From Alphaproteobacteria bacterium (GTDB lineage: Bacteria > Pseudomonadota > Alphaproteobacteria > Micropepsales > Micropepsaceae): a DNA stretch of 64,000 bases. Both the position numbers and the translations under genes were made by a program. The notes beneath the pieces were generated by a model. That model was not told the origin of the DNA. It searched no databases and was given only the letters and a program-made list of their open reading frames with translations. Below are positions 29,516 to 38,700 of the stretch, piece by piece (position 1 is the stretch's first letter; each line of letters opens with the position of its first letter). The stretch is taken from the NCBI GenBank assembly GCA_947474565.1, contig CANJIS010000006.1, positions 62,001-126,000 on the forward strand. Reading direction: 5' to 3'.

Positions 29516-32191
29516 ATGACCAAGTGGGTTTATGCGTTCGGCGACGGCAAGTCCGAAGGCGAGTCTGGGATGAAAAACCTGCTGGGTGGCAAAGGCGCCA
29601 ACCTGGCCGAGATGAGCAATCTGGGCCTTCCGGTCCCGCCCGGCTTTTCCATCACCACTGAGGTCTGCACTTATTACTATAAGAACGGCCACCAATATCC
29701 GGCTGAGTTGAAAGATCAGGCCGCTGCCGCCTTGAAGAAGGTGGGCGAGATGGCGGGCGGCGTGCTGGGCGATCCGGCCAAGCCGCTCCTTCTCAGCGTG
29801 CGCTCGGGCGCGCGTGTTTCCATGCCGGGCATGATGGACACCGTGCTCAACCTCGGCCTCAACGCCAAGACCGCGGAAGGCCTGGCCAAGACAACGGGCG
29901 ATGCGCGTTTCGCCTATGACAGCTATCGCCGCTTCATCCAGATGTATTCCGACGTGGTGCTGGAAATGGACCACGCCCATTTCGAGGAAATCCTGGAAAG
30001 CCGCAAGGCAGACAAGGGCGTCGAAAACGACACCGACCTGGACGCCAACGATCTGAAGGAAATCGCCGAAGCCTATAAGAAGGAAGTGCAGAAGGCGCTG
30101 GGCCGGCCGTTCCCGGAAGATGTCGAGGAACAGCTTTGGGGCGCCATCGGCGCCGTGTTCGGCAGCTGGCAGAGCCATCGCGCCAACACCTATCGCAAGC
30201 TCAACAATATTCCCGAAGAATGGGGCACCGCAGTGACGGTGCAGGCCATGGTGTTCGGCAATCGTGGTGACACGTCCGCGACAGGCGTCGCCTTCACCCG
30301 CGATCCGGCCACCGGCGAAAAGCTTCTCTATGGCGAATTCCTGATCAACGCCCAGGGCGAAGACGTGGTGGCGGGTATCCGCACGCCGCAGCCCATTTCC
30401 AAAATGGTGCGCGAGCGCCAGGGCGGCAAGAAGCTGTCGATGGAAGAGGCGATGCCCAAGGCTTACGCCGAGCTGATGGAAATCGGCCAGCGTCTGGAAA
30501 AGCACTACCGCGACATGCAGGACGTGGAGTTCACCATCCAGGAAGGCAAGCTGTTTATGCTGCAGACCCGGTCCGGCAAGCGCACGGCGGAAGCCGCGCT
30601 GAAGGCTGCGGTCGACATGGTGGGTGAGGGCCTGATCGACAAGAAAGTGGCGATCCTGCGCGTTGACGCCAGCGCGCTGGACCAGCTGCTGCATCCCACG
30701 CTTGATCCGCAGGCGCCGATGGAAGAAATCGCAGCGGGCCTTGGCGCGTCCCCGGGCGCCGCCACCGGCGAAGCGGTGTTCACCGCCGAGGAAGCCGAGA
30801 AGCGCGCGGCCGAGAAGAAAGACGTCATTCTGGTGCGAACCGAAACCAGCCCGGAAGACATTCACGGCATGCACGCTGCCAGGGGCATTCTGACCGCCCG
30901 CGGCGGCATGACCAGCCACGCCGCCGTTGTGGCGCGCGGCATGGGCCGTCCCTGCGTCTCCGGCGCCGGTTCGCTGAAGATCGACGTCGCCAAGGGCGAA
31001 CTGGTGACCAATGGCGTCACCATCAAGCGCGGCGATATCATCACCATCGATGGCGCCAAAGGTAAGGTCTACAAGGGCGCGGTGAAGATGCGCCGTCCCG
31101 AATTGACCGGCGATTTTTCAACCCTGATGGCCTGGGCGGACGAAACCCGCAAGCTGAAGATCCGCACCAATGCCGACACACCGGCGGATTCCGCCACGGC
31201 GCGCAAATTCGGCGCCGAAGGCATCGGCCTGTGCCGCACCGAGCATATGTTCTTTGATGCCGACCGCATCATCGCGGTGCGCCAGATGATCCTGGCCGAG
31301 ACGGAAGAGGGCCGCAAAGCTGCGCTTGCCAAGCTGCTGCCGATGCAGCGCAGCGACTTTGAAGCGATCTTCAAGGAAATGGCCGGTCTGCCGGTCACCA
31401 TCCGCCTGCTTGATCCGCCGCTGCATGAATTCCTGCCGCACAAGGAATCGGAAATCGCCGAAGTGGCGAAAGCGTCCGGCACCGATGTGGAAAAACTGCG
31501 CGCCCGCACCGCCGCCTTGCATGAATCCAATCCCATGCTGGGTCATCGCGGTTGCCGGTTGGGCATCACCTATCCGGAAATCTATGAAATGCAGGCCCGC
31601 GCCATCCTGGAAGCGGCCGCCAATGTCGAAGCCGGCGGCGGCAAGCCCGTGGAGCTGGAAATCATGATCCCGCTGGTGGGTTACACCACCGAATTCGACC
31701 TGCTGGCAGGCCGGATTCAGGGCGTGGCGGACGCCATCAAGACGGAAAAGGGCAAGGTTCCGGCCTATATGATCGGCACCATGATCGAGCTGCCCCGCGC
31801 CTGTCTGCGGGCCGCCGAAATTGCCGCCGGGGCGGAATTCTTCTCGTTCGGCACCAACGATCTTACCCAGACCACGCTGGGCGTGTCGCGCGACGATGCC
31901 GGCACCTTCCTGGGCGAGTATCTGGAGAAGGGTTTGATCGCGCGCGATCCGTTTGTTTCGATCGACGTGGACGGCGTTGGCGAGATGATCCGCATCGGTG
32001 TCGAACGCGGCCGTTCGGCGCGTCCGAAACTGAAAGTCGGCATCTGCGGCGAGCATGGCGGCGATCCGGCGTCGATCCAGTTCTGCCACGACTCAGGACT
32101 CGATTATGTCTCCTGCTCACCGTTCCGCGTTCCGATTGCGCGACTCGCAGCAGCGCAAGCGGCGCTAAAATCCGACACAAAAAAGCCATAA
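29516..32191 (+). CDS. ppdK: Pyruvate, phosphate dikinase
   Basis: PPDK (891 aa) interconverts pyruvate + ATP + Pi and PEP + AMP + PPi. The N-terminal ATP-grasp domain starts KWVYAFGDGKSEG and LLGGKGANLAEM. The phospho-carrier His468 is in GGMTSHAAVVARGMG. The C-terminal TIM barrel has GIGLCRTEHMFF, LGHRGCRLGI and the catalytic cysteine in KVGICGEHGGDP. Length is usual for bacterial PPDK. Followed by a clear intrinsic terminator; expressed alone or with glyQS. In an aerobe it supports gluconeogenesis from organic acids. Confidence 0.97.
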   Translation: MTKWVYAFGDGKSEGESGMKNLLGGKGANLAEMSNLGLPVPPGFSITTEVCTYYYKNGHQYPAELKDQAAAALKKVGEMAGGVLGDPAKPLLLSVRSGARVSMPGMMDTVLNLGLNAKTAEGLAKTTGDARFAYDSYRRFIQMYSDVVLEMDHAHFEEILESRKADKGVENDTDLDANDLKEIAEAYKKEVQKALGRPFPEDVEEQLWGAIGAVFGSWQSHRANTYRKLNNIPEEWGTAVTVQAMVFGNRGDTSATGVAFTRDPATGEKLLYGEFLINAQGEDVVAGIRTPQPISKMVRERQGGKKLSMEEAMPKAYAELMEIGQRLEKHYRDMQDVEFTIQEGKLFMLQTRSGKRTAEAALKAAVDMVGEGLIDKKVAILRVDASALDQLLHPTLDPQAPMEEIAAGLGASPGAATGEAVFTAEEAEKRAAEKKDVILVRTETSPEDIHGMHAARGILTARGGMTSHAAVVARGMGRPCVSGAGSLKIDVAKGELVTNGVTIKRGDIITIDGAKGKVYKGAVKMRRPELTGDFSTLMAWADETRKLKIRTNADTPADSATARKFGAEGIGLCRTEHMFFDADRIIAVRQMILAETEEGRKAALAKLLPMQRSDFEAIFKEMAGLPVTIRLLDPPLHEFLPHKESEIAEVAKASGTDVEKLRARTAALHESNPMLGHRGCRLGITYPEIYEMQARAILEAAANVEAGGGKPVELEIMIPLVGYTTEFDLLAGRIQGVADAIKTEKGKVPAYMIGTMIELPRACLRAAEIAAGAEFFSFGTNDLTQTTLGVSRDDAGTFLGEYLEKGLIARDPFVSIDVDGVGEMIRIGVERGRSARPKLKVGICGEHGGDPASIQFCHDSGLDYVSCSPFRVPIARLAAAQAALKSDTKKP

Positions 32192-32202
32192 GTGATGCAA
32201 TT

Positions 32203-32227
32203 AAGGCAGGGTTTCCCTGCCTTTTTT
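32203..32227 (+). terminator. Intrinsic terminator after ppdK
   Basis: 9-bp stem AAGGCAGGG / CCCTGCCTT with loop TTT and a T6 run, 11 bases after the ppdK stop. Confidence 0.93.
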
Positions 32228-32492
32228 GCGACTCACAATAAGGATCCGTCACAAAAACGAAAAAATTTATTTGACGCCGGCCTTTCGCCGGCGCTAAAGC
32301 CGCCCTGCCCAAAACGGGCTGGGGACCATTCGGAATTTTTTGAGGACGTAGCGCAATCGAAACAGCGTAATCGAAATAGCCAACGCAAATCGCAAAAGCC
32401 TGACGAAGGGGCGAGCGGCAAGCGGAACGCGAAATTGATCAAGCGATATAGACCAAGCGAAACTTAGAGCCGAAAAGAGTCAAAATTTTAAA
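32228..32492 (+). promoter_or_regulatory. Long leader of the SleB-like hydrolase gene with hairpin and tandem repeats
   Basis: This gap between the ppdK terminator and the next gene has no credible coding region. It holds a perfect 7-bp hairpin (CGCCGGC, loop CTTTC, 32275-32293), a second imperfect one at about 32303-32325, and a 14-bp direct repeat AGCGCAATCGAAAC / AGCGTAATCGAAAT (32350-32377) followed by AGC. The last 100 bases are AT-richer than neighbouring genes. The promoter for the hydrolase must lie here but no clear -35/-10 pair stands out. Confidence 0.5.
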
Positions 32493-33131
32493 ATGAGCAA
32501 GAAGAAGTCTATCGACGCGGTATCGCGTTCTGACGCCGTGCTGATTGCGGCCTTGGCGATCATCCTGGCAACGGCGAGCGCCGCCATCGGCTCCGCCATG
32601 ACCTACAATCCCAAGGGCGTGAACCGTGGCGTTGCCGTGGCGCCGTCGCCCAAGCACGTCCAGGTCGTCAGCGCCTCGGCTGGTCCGGATTCCATTTCCA
32701 CCGGCCTTCTGGCCGAACATCGCTGCCTTTCGGAAGTGCTTTACTATGAAGCGCGCGGCGAAGGCCGCCAGGGCCAGCAGGCAATTGCCGAAGTGGTTTT
32801 CCACCGCATGAACACCGGCAATTACGGCCATTCCATCTGCGCTGTAGTCTATGAAGGCGCCGGCCGCCCGGGCTGCCAGTTCACCTTCACCTGCAATGGC
32901 GATCTGGCCCGGAACAAGGAACAAGACGCCTGGCGTGAATCCGAAGCGCTGGCGGCGAAGATTTTGACCAGCGAAATTCCGCTGCTCAATGCCACCGCGG
33001 GCGCTACCAACTTCCATGCGGTGACGGTGGATCCGGACTGGGCCGAGACGATGAACAAGACCACCCAGATCGGCAATCATATCTTCTATCGCGGCAGCAG
33101 CGCCTTGGCACATCGCAACAGCGAAAGCTGA
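32493..33131 (+). CDS. SleB-like cell wall hydrolase (Hydrolase_2)
   Basis: A 212-aa protein with one N-terminal membrane anchor (residues 16-36, LIAALAIILATASAAIGSAM) and a periplasmic Hydrolase_2 domain: CLSEVLYYEARGEGRQGQQAIAEVV, where the Glu of YYEARGE is the catalytic residue, then NRxxxxYGHSICAVVYEG and the C-terminal TNFHAVTVDPDW with NHIFYRG. The family includes the spore cortex-lytic SleB and the alphaproteobacterial cell-wall amidase or transglycosylase group. Here it probably remodels peptidoglycan in growth. Its leader is unusually long and structured. Confidence 0.83.
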   Translation: MSKKKSIDAVSRSDAVLIAALAIILATASAAIGSAMTYNPKGVNRGVAVAPSPKHVQVVSASAGPDSISTGLLAEHRCLSEVLYYEARGEGRQGQQAIAEVVFHRMNTGNYGHSICAVVYEGAGRPGCQFTFTCNGDLARNKEQDAWRESEALAAKILTSEIPLLNATAGATNFHAVTVDPDWAETMNKTTQIGNHIFYRGSSALAHRNSES

Positions 33132-33203
33132 CTTTTTTGATGGTCGCGCGGCCCACGTAAAACCGCTGCACACTTTTTCTGGGCGACACTCCCGAAGGAT
33201 GTC

Positions 33204-33223
33204 ATCCCCGCGAAAGCGGGGAT
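33204..33223. repeat. ATCCCCGC-GAAA-GCGGGGAT hairpin repeat
   Basis: Perfect 8-bp stem with a GAAA tetraloop in the context GTCATCCCC...GGGGATCCAGAC, a widely dispersed REP-like form in proteobacteria. It lies between the convergent hydrolase and nadC genes, where it may also serve as a transcript end. Confidence 0.65.
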
Positions 33224-33232
33224 CCAGACATT

Positions 33233-34090
33233 TTAGAAATCCAATCCAATATCGAGATTTGCGGCGCTGTGGGTAATGGCGCCGGAGCTTATATAATCCA
33301 CGCCGGTTTCGGCGATGGCGCGCACCGTCGCCAAGCTGACATTGCCGGACGCTTCCAGCACTGCGCGGCCTTTTGTCAGCGCCACGGCGCGCTTCATGTC
33401 TTCCACGCTCATATTGTCCAGCAGGATGATGTCGGTGGCGTGCCTTAAGGCTTCCTCCAGCTGGGCCAGCGTGTCCACTTCGACTTCAATCTTCGCCATA
33501 TGGCCCAGGCGTGCGCGCACGCGCTCCAGCGCCGGGGCGATGCCGCCGGCAGCGGCGATATGGTTGTCCTTGATCAGCACCGCATCATCCAGACCGAAGC
33601 GATGATTGAAGCCGCCGCCGCAGCGCACGGCATACTTTTGCAGCAGGCGAAGGCCCGGCAGGGTCTTGCGGGTGCAGGTGATGCGGGCCTTGGTGCCGGC
33701 AACTGCTTCCACCAACGCGGCGGTGGCGGTGGCGACGCCGGACAGATGACCCATGAAATTCAGCGCCACCCGTTCGCCAGAAAGAATGGCGCGCGCTGGG
33801 CCCGACACCGTGGCCAGCACATCGCCGCTTTTGGCCTTGCTGCCGTCGGGCAACGACACGTCGAATTTGAGGCCGGGGTCCACAAGCCGGAACACAATTT
33901 CTGCCGCGATCAGTCCCGCGATATTTCCCGGCTTGCGCGCCACAACGCGCGCGACGGCCTGGGCATCGGCGGAAATGGTGAGATCGGACGTGATGTCGCC
34001 AGCGCGGCCAAGATCTTCTTCCAGCGCGCGGCCAACGGACGGCTCTACCAAGAGTGGGGAGGGCGGTCTGGTGAATTCCAGCGCGATCAT
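33233..34090 (-). CDS. nadC: Nicotinate-nucleotide pyrophosphorylase
   Basis: Quinolinate phosphoribosyltransferase (285 aa), the last step of the de novo NAD branch: quinolinate + PRPP to nicotinate mononucleotide. Motifs include [14 protein letters not shown], the substrate-binding [21 protein letters not shown] with [15 protein letters not shown], and the C-terminal [29 protein letters not shown]. It is the third gene of a nadA-nadB-nadC operon, four bases after nadB. Confidence 0.97.
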   Translation of the reverse strand: MIALEFTRPPSPLLVEPSVGRALEEDLGRAGDITSDLTISADAQAVARVVARKPGNIAGLIAAEIVFRLVDPGLKFDVSLPDGSKAKSGDVLATVSGPARAILSGERVALNFMGHLSGVATATAALVEAVAGTKARITCTRKTLPGLRLLQKYAVRCGGGFNHRFGLDDAVLIKDNHIAAAGGIAPALERVRARLGHMAKIEVEVDTLAQLEEALRHATDIILLDNMSVEDMKRAVALTKGRAVLEASGNVSLATVRAIAETGVDYISSGAITHSAANLDIGLDF

Positions 34091-34094
34091 GGGA

Positions 34095-35663
34095 TCAGGA
34101 TTTCACGCGCTTGCGCGGCGAAACAGCTTCGTTGGTCACAACAGCGTCTGATAGCGTGCGGAAGCTGCGCGCGCCGTGTTCTTCTGTCTGCGGGAAGTCG
34201 CTGCGCCAATGGCCGCCACGGGATTCCTGGCGCGCCAGTGCGCCCACCGTCACCAGCTTTGCGGCCGCCAGCATATTGAGCAGTTCCGTGCCGGTGGCTT
34301 CGCGTTCCAGGCGCTCAATCACGTCCAGCGCGGCATTCAAACCTTCGGGATCACGTTCCAGACCGACATGACGGGTCATGGCGGCGCGCAGCACATGCGG
34401 CGGTGCGGGCAAGGCCAGTCCGCGCGGGGCAGGCGGCGCGCTGACGGGCTTGCCGGCCGCTAGCGTGCCTTTGATGTCTTCGGCGGCGCGTGCCCCGAAC
34501 ACCAGGCCTTCCAGCAACGAGTTCGATGCCAGCCGGTTGGCGCCATGCAGGCCGGTGGAGGCGCATTCGCCCGCCACCCACAGGCCGGGGAGGGAGGACC
34601 GTCCAGCTGCGTCGGAGGCGATGCCGCCCATGTGATAATGCGCGGCGGGCGCCACCGGAATGGGCTGGCGGGCCGGGTTGATGCCAGCTTCCGCGCACGC
34701 GGCGTATACGGTCGGGAAGTGCGTCGCGAATTTTGCGCCGATGGCGGCCCTGCAATCGAGATAGGTTTTTTCACCGGCGGCGATCTGGCGGTGAATGGCG
34801 CGAGCAACGATGTCACGCGGCGCCAATTCGGCGTCGGGATGTTCGGCGGCCATAAAGCGCTCGCCCTTGCCGTTGATCAACACCGCGCCTTCGCCGCGCA
34901 AGGCTTCCGTTGCCAGCGGCGCCGGATCGCGCCCCACCGCGATGGCGGTGGGATGAAATTGCACAAACTCGGCATCGGCAATCACGGCGCCGGCGCGCGC
35001 CGCCATGCCCAAGCCTTCGCCGCGTGCTTCCAGCGGATTGGTGGTGACGGCATAAAGCGCGCCCAGCCCGCCCGTGGCGAACAGAACGGCGCGGGCGCGG
35101 AACAGGACCAGTCGCGCATCGGCGCCGGAACCGCAGCGCGCGAACACGCCGGTGATGCGGCCATTTTCCTGCGCCAGTTCGACGGCGTGAAAACCGTCCA
35201 GCATTTTGATCGAGGGTGTGGCGCGGGCTTGGCTGGCCAGGGTGCGGGAGATTTCCGCCCCGGCGCGGTCGCCGCCGACATGGACAATACGCGCGCGCGA
35301 ATGGGCGGCTTCCAGGCCCAGCGCCAGATTGCCGTCGGCATCGCGATCAAACGGCGCGCCATACGCCACCAGATCGGCGATGCGATCCGGCGCTTCCCGC
35401 GCCACCATCGCCGCAATTTCGGGATCGCACAGGCCTGCGCCCGCTGCCAGCGTATCGGCGGCATGGGACTGCCAGTCATCGCTTTCGCCCACCGCTGCGG
35501 CGATGCCGCCTTGCGCCCAGGCGCTGGAGCCGGAAACGCCAGGCCGCGTGCCCGCCAGCACCAGGCAGGGCAGGGGCGCCAGTTTCAGCGCCGTGAACAG
35601 ACCGGCGATCCCTGCGCCCAATATCAGCGCGCCGTCCGTCTCAATGACATTGTCTATCTTCAC
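34095..35663 (-). CDS. nadB: L-aspartate oxidase
   Basis: FAD enzyme (522 aa) that oxidises aspartate to iminoaspartate for Nad[18 protein letters not shown] is the dinucleotide fold, then [16 protein letters not shown] and [49 protein letters not shown], the succinate dehydrogenase-like active site shared by this family. Its ATG overlaps the nadA stop by 4 bases. It is somewhat shorter than some homologues at the C-terminus, with no sign of truncation. Confidence 0.96.
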   Translation of the reverse strand: MKIDNVIETDGALILGAGIAGLFTALKLAPLPCLVLAGTRPGVSGSSAWAQGGIAAAVGESDDWQSHAADTLAAGAGLCDPEIAAMVAREAPDRIADLVAYGAPFDRDADGNLALGLEAAHSRARIVHVGGDRAGAEISRTLASQARATPSIKMLDGFHAVELAQENGRITGVFARCGSGADARLVLFRARAVLFATGGLGALYAVTTNPLEARGEGLGMAARAGAVIADAEFVQFHPTAIAVGRDPAPLATEALRGEGAVLINGKGERFMAAEHPDAELAPRDIVARAIHRQIAAGEKTYLDCRAAIGAKFATHFPTVYAACAEAGINPARQPIPVAPAAHYHMGGIASDAAGRSSLPGLWVAGECASTGLHGANRLASNSLLEGLVFGARAAEDIKGTLAAGKPVSAPPAPRGLALPAPPHVLRAAMTRHVGLERDPEGLNAALDVIERLEREATGTELLNMLAAAKLVTVGALARQESRGGHWRSDFPQTEEHGARSFRTLSDAVVTNEAVSPRKRVKS

Positions 35664-36673
35664 AGTTTCACCGCCAGCATGCGGTCAATCGCGATCTTGG
35701 CGCGCGCCGAGATAATGGGGTCCACTGTCACTTCGGTGGTCATGGTCTGCAGCGAATGCAGAATGGCCTTCAGCGTGATGCGTTTCATGTGCGGGCACAA
35801 ATTGCAGGGCCGCACGAATTCCAGGTCGGGATATTCCACGGCGACATTGTCGCTCATGGAGCATTCGGTGATCAGCACCACCTTGGCCGGGCGGTGCTGG
35901 CCGACATAGTTGATCATGCCGGCGGTCGAACCGGCGAAATCGGCTTCCGCCACCACGTCCGGCGGGCATTCGGGATGCGCCAGCACGGTGAGGCCGGGAT
36001 TGGCGGCGCGCAGATCGCGAATTTCCTGCGGCGTGAATTTCTCATGCACTTCGCAGGCGCCCGCCCAGGTGATCACCTTCACGCCGGTCTTGGCCGCCAC
36101 GTTCCGGGCCAGATACTGGTCGGGGATCATGATTACCGTGTCGGTGCCAAAGGTCTTGGCAATACTCTCTACCACCGCCACGGCATTGCCCGAGGTGCAG
36201 CAGATGTCGCTTTCGGCTTTCACATCGGCCGAGGTGTTCACATAGGTCATCACCGGCAGGCCGGGATGTTTTTGCCGCATCAGCCGCACATCGGCGGCGG
36301 TGATCGACGCGGCCAGCGAGCAGCCTGCCCGCGTATCGGGGATCAGCACCGTCTTTTGCGGCGACAGAATCTTGGAGGTTTCGGCCATGAAATGCACGCC
36401 GGCCTGCACGATCACGGCGGCATCAGTGCGGGCCGCTTCGCGCGCCAGGGCCAGGCTGTCGCCGACGAAATCGCTGACGCAGTGGAAGATTTCCGGGGTC
36501 ATGTAATTGTGCCCCAGGATCACGGCATTGCGCTCACGCTTCAGCCGGTTGATTTCGGCGATCAACGGCGCGTGCACCGGCCATTCCATTTCGGGAATGA
36601 CCTTGGACACCTTGGCGTAGAGGCCTGCCGTGGCGCGGGCGACCGCGTCGGTATAGGCCAGCTCGACACCCAT
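35660..36673 (-). CDS. nadA: Quinolinate synthase A
   Basis: 4Fe-4S enzyme (337 aa) condensing iminoaspartate with dihydroxyacetone phosphate to quinolinate. The three cluster cysteines are visible in [18 protein letters not shown] and [37 protein letters not shown] begins the first domain. The ATG giving MGVELAYTD is used; an earlier in-frame ATG would make a His/Tyr/Arg-rich extension running through the operator dyad. First gene of the nad operon. Confidence 0.96.
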   Translation of the reverse strand: MGVELAYTDAVARATAGLYAKVSKVIPEMEWPVHAPLIAEINRLKRERNAVILGHNYMTPEIFHCVSDFVGDSLALAREAARTDAAVIVQAGVHFMAETSKILSPQKTVLIPDTRAGCSLAASITAADVRLMRQKHPGLPVMTYVNTSADVKAESDICCTSGNAVAVVESIAKTFGTDTVIMIPDQYLARNVAAKTGVKVITWAGACEVHEKFTPQEIRDLRAANPGLTVLAHPECPPDVVAEADFAGSTAGMINYVGQHRPAKVVLITECSMSDNVAVEYPDLEFVRPCNLCPHMKRITLKAILHSLQTMTTEVTVDPIISARAKIAIDRMLAVKL

Positions 36674-36700
36674 TCTTTCGTTCCTTTGTGACCGCCGATA

Positions 36701-36717
36701 ATACTCATTTCGAGTAT
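36701..36717 (-). promoter_or_regulatory. Dyad ATACTC-N5-GAGTAT in the nadA leader
   Basis: A perfect 6-bp inverted repeat (ATACTC, ATTTC, GAGTAT), about 28 bases before the nadA start. On the minus strand it contains TATACT, a good -10 element, so a protein bound here could block a promoter. A candidate operator for the NrtR-type regulator encoded about 1 kb away; this link is inference. Confidence 0.55.
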
Positions 36718-36733
36718 AAATGTGGTGCAAAAA

Positions 36734-36755
36734 GACCGGCTTTCAAGAGCCGGCT
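36734..36755 (-). terminator. Terminator-like hairpin in the nadA leader
   Basis: Minus strand AGCCGG, CTCTTGAA-type loop, CCGGCT-complementary arm, followed by TCTTTTTG. It sits downstream of one possible nadA promoter and could be an attenuator, or only a second end for the SRPBCC transcript. Confidence 0.5.
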
Positions 36756-36765
36756 CACATGGCAC

Positions 36766-36795
36766 TTATGCTACTCCTGAGCATAAAGGGGTCAA
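36766..36795 (-). promoter_or_regulatory. Putative nadA promoter with dyad TTATGCT-N7-AGCATAA
   Basis: On the minus strand TTGACC (36790-36795) could be a -35 with a weak -10 (AGCATA) 17 bases on. The spacer and -10 are covered by a perfect 7-bp inverted repeat (36766-36786), the arrangement expected of a repressor operator. Confidence 0.5.
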
Positions 36796-36808
36796 GCGGG
36801 AAAATATG

Positions 36809-36829
36809 GGGGCGGCACATGGCCGCCCC
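36809..36829 (-). terminator. Hairpin terminator after the SRPBCC gene
   Basis: 8-bp stem GGGGCGGC / GCCGCCCC with a 5-base loop, about 20 bases after the SRPBCC stop, followed on the minus strand by CATATTTTCC. The T-tract is weak. Confidence 0.6.
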
Positions 36830-36849
36830 GTAGTTTTTCGGCGGATCGT

Positions 36850-37326
36850 CTACTTTTCCAGCAGGCGGCCAAGTTTGTTGAAGCTCCCGACCCAGCCTTC
36901 TTCCATGCCCGCCAGATGGCCCTTGGCCATTTCATGCAGCGCCCGGCCCGTGGTTTCCATCACCATGCGGGTGCCGTCCTTCTCGTCGCTGAAGGTGACG
37001 GTGGTGCGGCCTTCGATCATCACGCTGCCATCCGGAGCAGGGGCGTCGTTTTCAAACACCAGCTTTTCGCCGGGCACGATTTCGCGAAAGGTCAGCGTGC
37101 AGGGAAAATCCTGGTCGAACGGCGTGCCTTTGGGACCATGCATGGTGATGTGCACCGTGCCGCCGGCTTTGGCGTCGCCCGTCACCACGGGATTGGTGAA
37201 GCCTTCGGGGCCGAACCATTCCTGGATGTGCTTGATGTCGGTCCAGGCCTTGAAGACGAGGTCGCGCGGCGCCTTGAAGTGGCGCGTGATGGTGATGGTG
37301 CGTTCGGCATAGACAGTTCTGCTCAT
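36850..37326 (-). CDS. SRPBCC (AHSA1-like) domain protein
   Basis: A 158-aa START/Bet v1-fold protein of the Activator of Hsp90 ATPase 1-like group: TITITRHFKAPRDLVFKAWTD, IQEWFGPEGF, then EIVPGEKLVF and the C-terminal GMEEGWVGSFNKLGRLLE helix. The fold makes a hydrophobic cavity for an unknown ligand. The gene begins one base after the upstream arsR-type gene ends, a pair found in many bacteria, where the regulator probably controls the SRPBCC gene. Function unknown. Confidence 0.85.
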   Translation of the reverse strand: MSRTVYAERTITITRHFKAPRDLVFKAWTDIKHIQEWFGPEGFTNPVVTGDAKAGGTVHITMHGPKGTPFDQDFPCTLTFREIVPGEKLVFENDAPAPDGSVMIEGRTTVTFSDEKDGTRMVMETTGRALHEMAKGHLAGMEEGWVGSFNKLGRLLEK

Positions 37327-37327
37327 G

Positions 37328-37681
37328 TCACTTTCCCTTTGTTACCCGTTTGCGTTTCGTGTTTTTGCGCTGAAGTTTCGTCAGATAGGCGTCCAACCGG
37401 TCGAAGCGCGTCTCCCAGAGGCGGCGATACGCCGTCAGCCATTCGTCAACCGGCATCAGGTGTTGCGGTTCCAGCTTGCAGGGCCGGTATTGCGCCTCGC
37501 GCGAGCGCGAAATCAGGCCGGCCTTTTCCAGAACCTTCAGGTGCTTGGAGACGGCAGGCAGGCTCATGTCGAACGGCCCGGCCAGTTCGTTGACCGAGGT
37601 TTCGCCCAGCGCCAGCCGGGCCAGGATGGCCCGCCGTGTGGGATCGGCCAGGGCCTGAAACGTTTCCGATAAGCGATCCAT
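37328..37681 (-). CDS. ArsR-family transcriptional regulator
   Basis: A 117-aa winged helix-turn-helix repressor: FQALADPTRRAILARLALGETSVNELAGPFDMSLPAVSKHLKVLEKAGLI. The metal-site cysteines of ArsR/SmtB (ELCVCDL-type) are absent, so it is of the metal-independent subgroup that pairs with SRPBCC genes. A lysine/arginine-rich tail follows. It probably represses its own operon through the AACC-N4-GGTT dyad just upstream. Confidence 0.88.
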   Translation of the reverse strand: MDRLSETFQALADPTRRAILARLALGETSVNELAGPFDMSLPAVSKHLKVLEKAGLISRSREAQYRPCKLEPQHLMPVDEWLTAYRRLWETRFDRLDAYLTKLQRKNTKRKRVTKGK

Positions 37682-37693
37682 ATAACCGTCCTA

Positions 37694-37715
37694 TTAAATA
37701 ACCTTCTGGTTTAAT
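37694..37715 (-). promoter_or_regulatory. Candidate ArsR operator
   Basis: A dyad AACC-TTCT-GGTT (37700-37711) inside AT-rich flanks ATTAAAT and TTAAT, 13 to 34 bases before the arsR start. Its form is like the operators known for ArsR regulators paired with SRPBCC genes. Confidence 0.5.
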
Positions 37716-37761
37716 ACGGAGGGACGGCGCGCAAGTCAACTGCGAAAAAATCAAAAGCGGT

Positions 37762-38700
37762 TTAGCGTCTGGAAGAAAGCCGCACGCCGGGCGCCGGACG
37801 TTCGCGCAAGACTTCGCGGCGGAAGCGGAACAGTTCGGCGGGGCGGCCGCGGGCGGGGGTGGAGAATTTGCCCGTGCCTTCCACCAGGCCCTGATCGGCG
37901 ACCAGGCGGCGGAAATTCTGTTTGTGCAACCGCAAGCCAGACAGCGCTTCGACGGTGCGCTGCAATTCCAGCAGCGTGAAAGTCGACGCCATCACTTCAA
38001 ATACCACCGGGCGGTATTTCATCTTGCCGCGCAAGCGGGCAATGGCGGTGGCAAGAATCCGGCGATGATCGAACAGCATGGCGCTGCCCAGTTCCGGCAA
38101 GCCTTTGCTCAATTTACCCGCGTCGCGGGCCGCTTCGCGCACCAGCCCCGCTTCATAAAGAAGCTCATAGCGTTCCAGGACCTTCTCTTCGTCCCAGGCG
38201 ACGCCGCCTTCACCGAAACACAGACGCAAGCGGTCGCGGCGCAATTCAGAGGCAGTGGCGTTGGGCGCATCCTTCACGAATTTACGCAAAGCCGGAAGAA
38301 TGATGCCGTCAATCATCGGCGGCGGCTTTTCGCGCCAGTCTTCCCAGGGGAAGTAATCATACCAGCCGCGCCAGCGTGTTTCGGGTGAGGGCGGCTCGCC
38401 CGGACGGGTCAGCGCCAGATAGCCCACCGACACCACGCGTCCGCCCTCGTCGGGCGCTGCCAAATGGCGGCCGCGATCACCGAAGGTGTAAAGCTGCTCC
38501 GTGTAACCCAGGTCGCGCCTTGTCTGTTCGCCGACCCATTTGCGCAGGCCGGATTCCAGCGTGCGCTGCGTGGCCGGATCGAAGGGGCCGAACGGCAAGC
38601 CGTCTTCGGTTTTGTCATGTGTGACAACCAGCACCGACGGACGTTCCTGCTCCACCGACACAATCGCCGCCGACAAACCGATGCTGATATTCTGTTTCAT
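37762..38700 (-). CDS. NrtR-type NUDIX-related transcriptional regulator
   Basis: A 312-aa protein with an N-terminal NUDIX-like domain (IGLSAAIVSVEQERPSVLVVTH, VGYLALTRPGE) and a C-terminal winged helix (FTLLELQRTVEALSGLRLHKQNFRRLV, then GRPAELFRFR), the NrtR arrangement. The catalytic NUDIX box (GX5EX7REUXEEXGU) is not visible; instead RTLESGLRKWVGEQTRRDLG occupies its place, so it should bind rather than cut its nucleotide. NrtR proteins sense ADP-ribose and control NAD genes; the nadABC operon is about 1 kb away. Overlaps the stop of the phosphatase-like gene by 4 bases, so it is last in that operon. Confidence 0.75.
   Translation of the reverse strand: MKQNISIGLSAAIVSVEQERPSVLVVTHDKTEDGLPFGPFDPATQRTLESGLRKWVGEQTRRDLGYTEQLYTFGDRGRHLAAPDEGGRVVSVGYLALTRPGEPPSPETRWRGWYDYFPWEDWREKPPPMIDGIILPALRKFVKDAPNATASELRRDRLRLCFGEGGVAWDEEKVLERYELLYEAGLVREAARDAGKLSKGLPELGSAMLFDHRRILATAIARLRGKMKYRPVVFEVMASTFTLLELQRTVEALSGLRLHKQNFRRLVADQGLVEGTGKFSTPARGRPAELFRFRREVLRERPAPGVRLSSRR

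Noticed and set aside
32192-32467. A 91-codon open frame after ppdK
   Set aside because: It runs through the ppdK terminator hairpin and has a composition (Gln/Lys/Arg/Asn) unlike local genes.
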